From: Trichobilharzia regenti
Lineage: Eukaryota > Platyhelminthes > Trematoda > Strigeidida > Schistosomatidae
Assembly (NCBI GenBank): GCA_944472135.2
Contig: OX235263.1
Coordinates: 32,417,379 to 32,481,378, forward strand
Direction: 5' to 3'
Length of the DNA stretch: 64,000 nucleotides
This document shows, in pieces, positions 61,636 to 64,000 of the stretch. The notes under the pieces were generated by a model. That model searched no databases. It saw nothing but the letters and a program-made list of their open reading frames with translations, and was not told the origin of the DNA. The stretch's first letter is position 1, and every line of letters starts with the position of its first letter. The position numbers were made by a program, and so were the translations under genes.

Positions 61636-62230
61636 GTCGACCTGAGAAGGGTTGTAGGCGTACTGCTCTAAGTCCTACAATTCTTCAAAGGGTAGGGCAT
61701 CAATAAGCAGCCTAACGTGCTTGGTGTGTGATTTTGTACATATGTTCATGTTGTATATACTGAATTGGTGTCATCTCTCATCTATATGTTGGTAATTCTG
61801 TTTGTTTACGGACTACTTCCACTTGGATCATCAGCCTGAGAAGGAATGTAGGCGTACTGCTGTAAGTCCTACAGTTCTTTAAGGGTAGTTCGTCATGGCA
61901 GAATCCACAACATTTGATGTGTTGATTGTACATATGTTTTTGTTAAATAATTGTGTGAGTTCCAATTATTGTAATTGTTGGTTAATCTTGTTTGTGTCCA
62001 GACGTTCCACAACTTACAATCATCAACCTGAGAAGAGTTGTAGGAGCACTGGTGTAAGTCCTGCGATTCTTCAAAGGAATTACATCGAGACACGATTGGT
62101 GAGGTTATTTGTACTGTTTGTATATATGTGTGGTGTGTCATATCAATTGGTGTTTTTGGATTCATTGTGTTTACCTGTTGTTTTCGTATCTCGTTGTTAT
62201 TGCATAATTCTGTTAGGATTTTCGTAGTGC
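61636..62230 (+). repeat. Three-unit tandem repeat, about 193 bp per unit
   Basis: Units are marked by cctgagaag at 61641, 61835 and 62027, each followed by gtaggcgtactg-like and taagtcctac-like phrases and, 80 bp later, a gtacatatgtt-like phrase. The units are diverged. They begin directly at the end of the unidentified frame. Confidence 0.75.
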
Positions 62231-64000
62231 CTACTTCTGAAGTTGTTTTGAGTCTTCTACATCTGTGAATGAATTGATTGATGTTAAGGACAGCAGATGG
62301 GTCGTGTACGCCGGGGAGGATATTGCTGAGGATGACATGCACACGGAGATCAGAATTGGCTGTGGAATCAATGATTGAGAATGAATGTTTCTATTTAGGC
62401 TGTGCTCTCATACGCCAGGGAGCGAGAGTGTAGACGACTGAGGCTTGCATACGTCACCGTTACTAGAACTGAGACAGAACGAGTGACAAGCGATTGCAGT
62501 GGTAATTGGTAGTGAGTAGATAAGAGGATTGTGAATACTATCATGAGGTGGTGCTATGGTCGCGTTGTGTTCTGCAAGAGTCATTCTAGCAAGTGGCGAT
62601 TGTGCTGCAAGATGTCGGGAGGATGCCCTCAACTGGAAGGCGTAGGTCTTCATCGATGTGTGAGATTGTGCTGTGGGTACGCTTGTGGTGTGTTGGCTTT
62701 TCTGTTTGTTTTCCATTTCAGCTTCACCCGTGTGATCCAGGTTCTCGCGATGGCATCTAATTCAACGTGTATTGGTCATGATGGAGAAAACGGATGGACC
62801 CGAGTCACCAATCTGTGTTCTGGTTTCTGCTTCCGTTGGTGCTAAGCGTTTCTGAAAAGCTTCGAGGGGCAGCGAGAGGCCCGGCGTAGCAAGAGCTGGG
62901 CATTAACGGTTTTTGAGACGTGACTGACACATGGAGATACACTGCGTATTTTCTTAAACAAACTATTTTGGTTGATTGTACACGGTCGAAGATTTAGTAT
63001 CAATCTCTCATATCCACGTAAATTATATATCTAAAATTGGGGTCAAAAATCTTCTACTTCAGTACCTGGTGGCCTAAAATGTTGATTCTAGTCTAAGCAA
63101 CTTCCTGAACCAACCGACTTTTCTTTGTGTTGAAAGTGTCAACATTTGCAGAGATTGTACACGCACGCACAACTAGTGCATATGGGTGATGTGAAACTAC
63201 TCATATCGGTCATTCAGTAAAGAATGTATAGATTATGCGTTTGGCGGACTCATGAGCTACAAGAAGAACTAGACAAACTTGAGTGGATGAGTCTCTAGGA
63301 TGCAAGTTAGTAACTTTGATTTAGCGATTTGAGCTCCTCTTTGGCTGCCATCAACTAAAGTTAATGCTCATGCGGCAGTCTATTCTGCTGGATCTGGGCT
63401 TTGGCCACACTACCTGCTGATACTTAAGAGCGGCCCGTGGGACCTAATGGCTAGGCTGCCCTTAACAACCACCCTAGCTAGTGAAAGAAGAATATGACAC
63501 TCGGAGCTAAATATAGAGGTATTTATTAACTGTGATATGAAGGGAAAATATAGATACACAATCACACCATAACTCAGCAGCCTTGATTTTGTTCCCTAGA
63601 AACCTGGTTATCCGCAGCGTCGTTCAACCGTCTCAGAAAGACACAATTGACCTTTAATGGAGAAAAGTCTGGCGTTCAGGTGAATTGACAAACTTCTCAA
63701 ATCCACCACAAATACTACCACTGGTCCGTTACAGAGTGCTAGGTGGAAAATCACGAAAAGTCGTGTATCATTTTGCCTCACGTTTACAGTCCTTAGAACT
63801 ACATACTGTTAGCCACACCTCCTGCACTTCGGCGGCAATCCCCAAGTGAAAGCTAGACAACCATCTTTTTGTTTCCTTTTCCTATTCAAATACCCGCAGT
63901 CAATCGTTTTATTTCCATGTCATCTTTTGATATTACTAGGTGACTAACAGGTGGAAGGACTAATTTAGATATCTACAGATACGAACAAAATATAGGCGAC
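62231..64000. other. No recognisable gene
   Basis: Some short frames on both strands but no motif recognised. The region is slightly richer in G and C at 62400-62900. Confidence 0.5.

Noticed and set aside
61636..62230. CRISPR-like array
   Set aside because: Three diverged 193 bp units in a eukaryotic window. There are no short identical repeats with unique spacers.

Overview
This is a eukaryotic, AT-rich, intron-containing and heavily transposon-loaded window. It most likely comes from a blood fluke (Schistosoma or a close schistosomatid). The evidence is very short introns (31-38 bp) beside multi-kilobase ones, RTE-like and CR1-like LINEs, Penelope-like elements, Gypsy and BEL LTR fragments, SINEs carrying decayed hammerhead ribozymes of the Sm-alpha kind, and a TTAGGG-like interstitial array. 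Species and family names are inference, since no database search was possible.

The main host gene is a complete mitochondrial carnitine/acylcarnitine carrier (SLC25A20 type) on the + strand, from 14745 to 45293. I assembled it from eight exons with consistent phases, giving 906 nt and 301 aa. Its second intron is only 32 bp, while introns 6 and 7 are about 10 kb each and filled with mobile DNA. Head-to-head with it, 289 bp away, lies a minus-strand gene (14455 to 12165). It has about nine exons and encodes a MULE-type DDE transposase domain followed by a SWIM zinc finger. It is either a Mutator-like element of the kind described in schistosomes as Curupira or a gene derived from one.

Layout: 1-2745 is the 3' part of a CR1/jockey-like LINE with an open reverse transcriptase frame. 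4745-9110 is a decayed minus-strand LINE. 9.1-12.1 kb is empty of recognisable genes. 12.2-14.5 kb is the MULE/SWIM gene. 14.7-45.3 kb is the carrier gene, whose introns hold SINEs of three families, RTE fragments, a Penelope GIY-YIG remnant and several inverted repeats. Intron 7 carries a head-to-tail dimer of a young Gypsy element (LTR-internal-LTR-internal-LTR, 36343-44131) bounded by a single 5 bp target duplication. 45.8-47.4 kb is another RTE element. 47.4-50.5 kb holds Penelope reverse transcriptase halves in opposite orientations, with a solo LTR and a perfect hairpin inside. 51.6-51.8 kb is a telomere-like array. 52.5-57.9 kb is Gypsy debris with a nested LINE endonuclease. 59.1-62.2 kb is a BEL gag remnant, an unidentified open frame and a three-unit tandem repeat. 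The last 1.8 kb shows nothing I can name.

The most interesting observation is in the Gypsy dimer. Directly after each upstream LTR, where a tRNA primer site is expected, there are 17 nt perfectly complementary to a stretch inside the LTR that starts about 25 bp downstream of a TATA-like box. This is the layout expected if the 5' end of the RNA folds back and primes its own reverse transcription, as in Tf1 and sushi-type elements.
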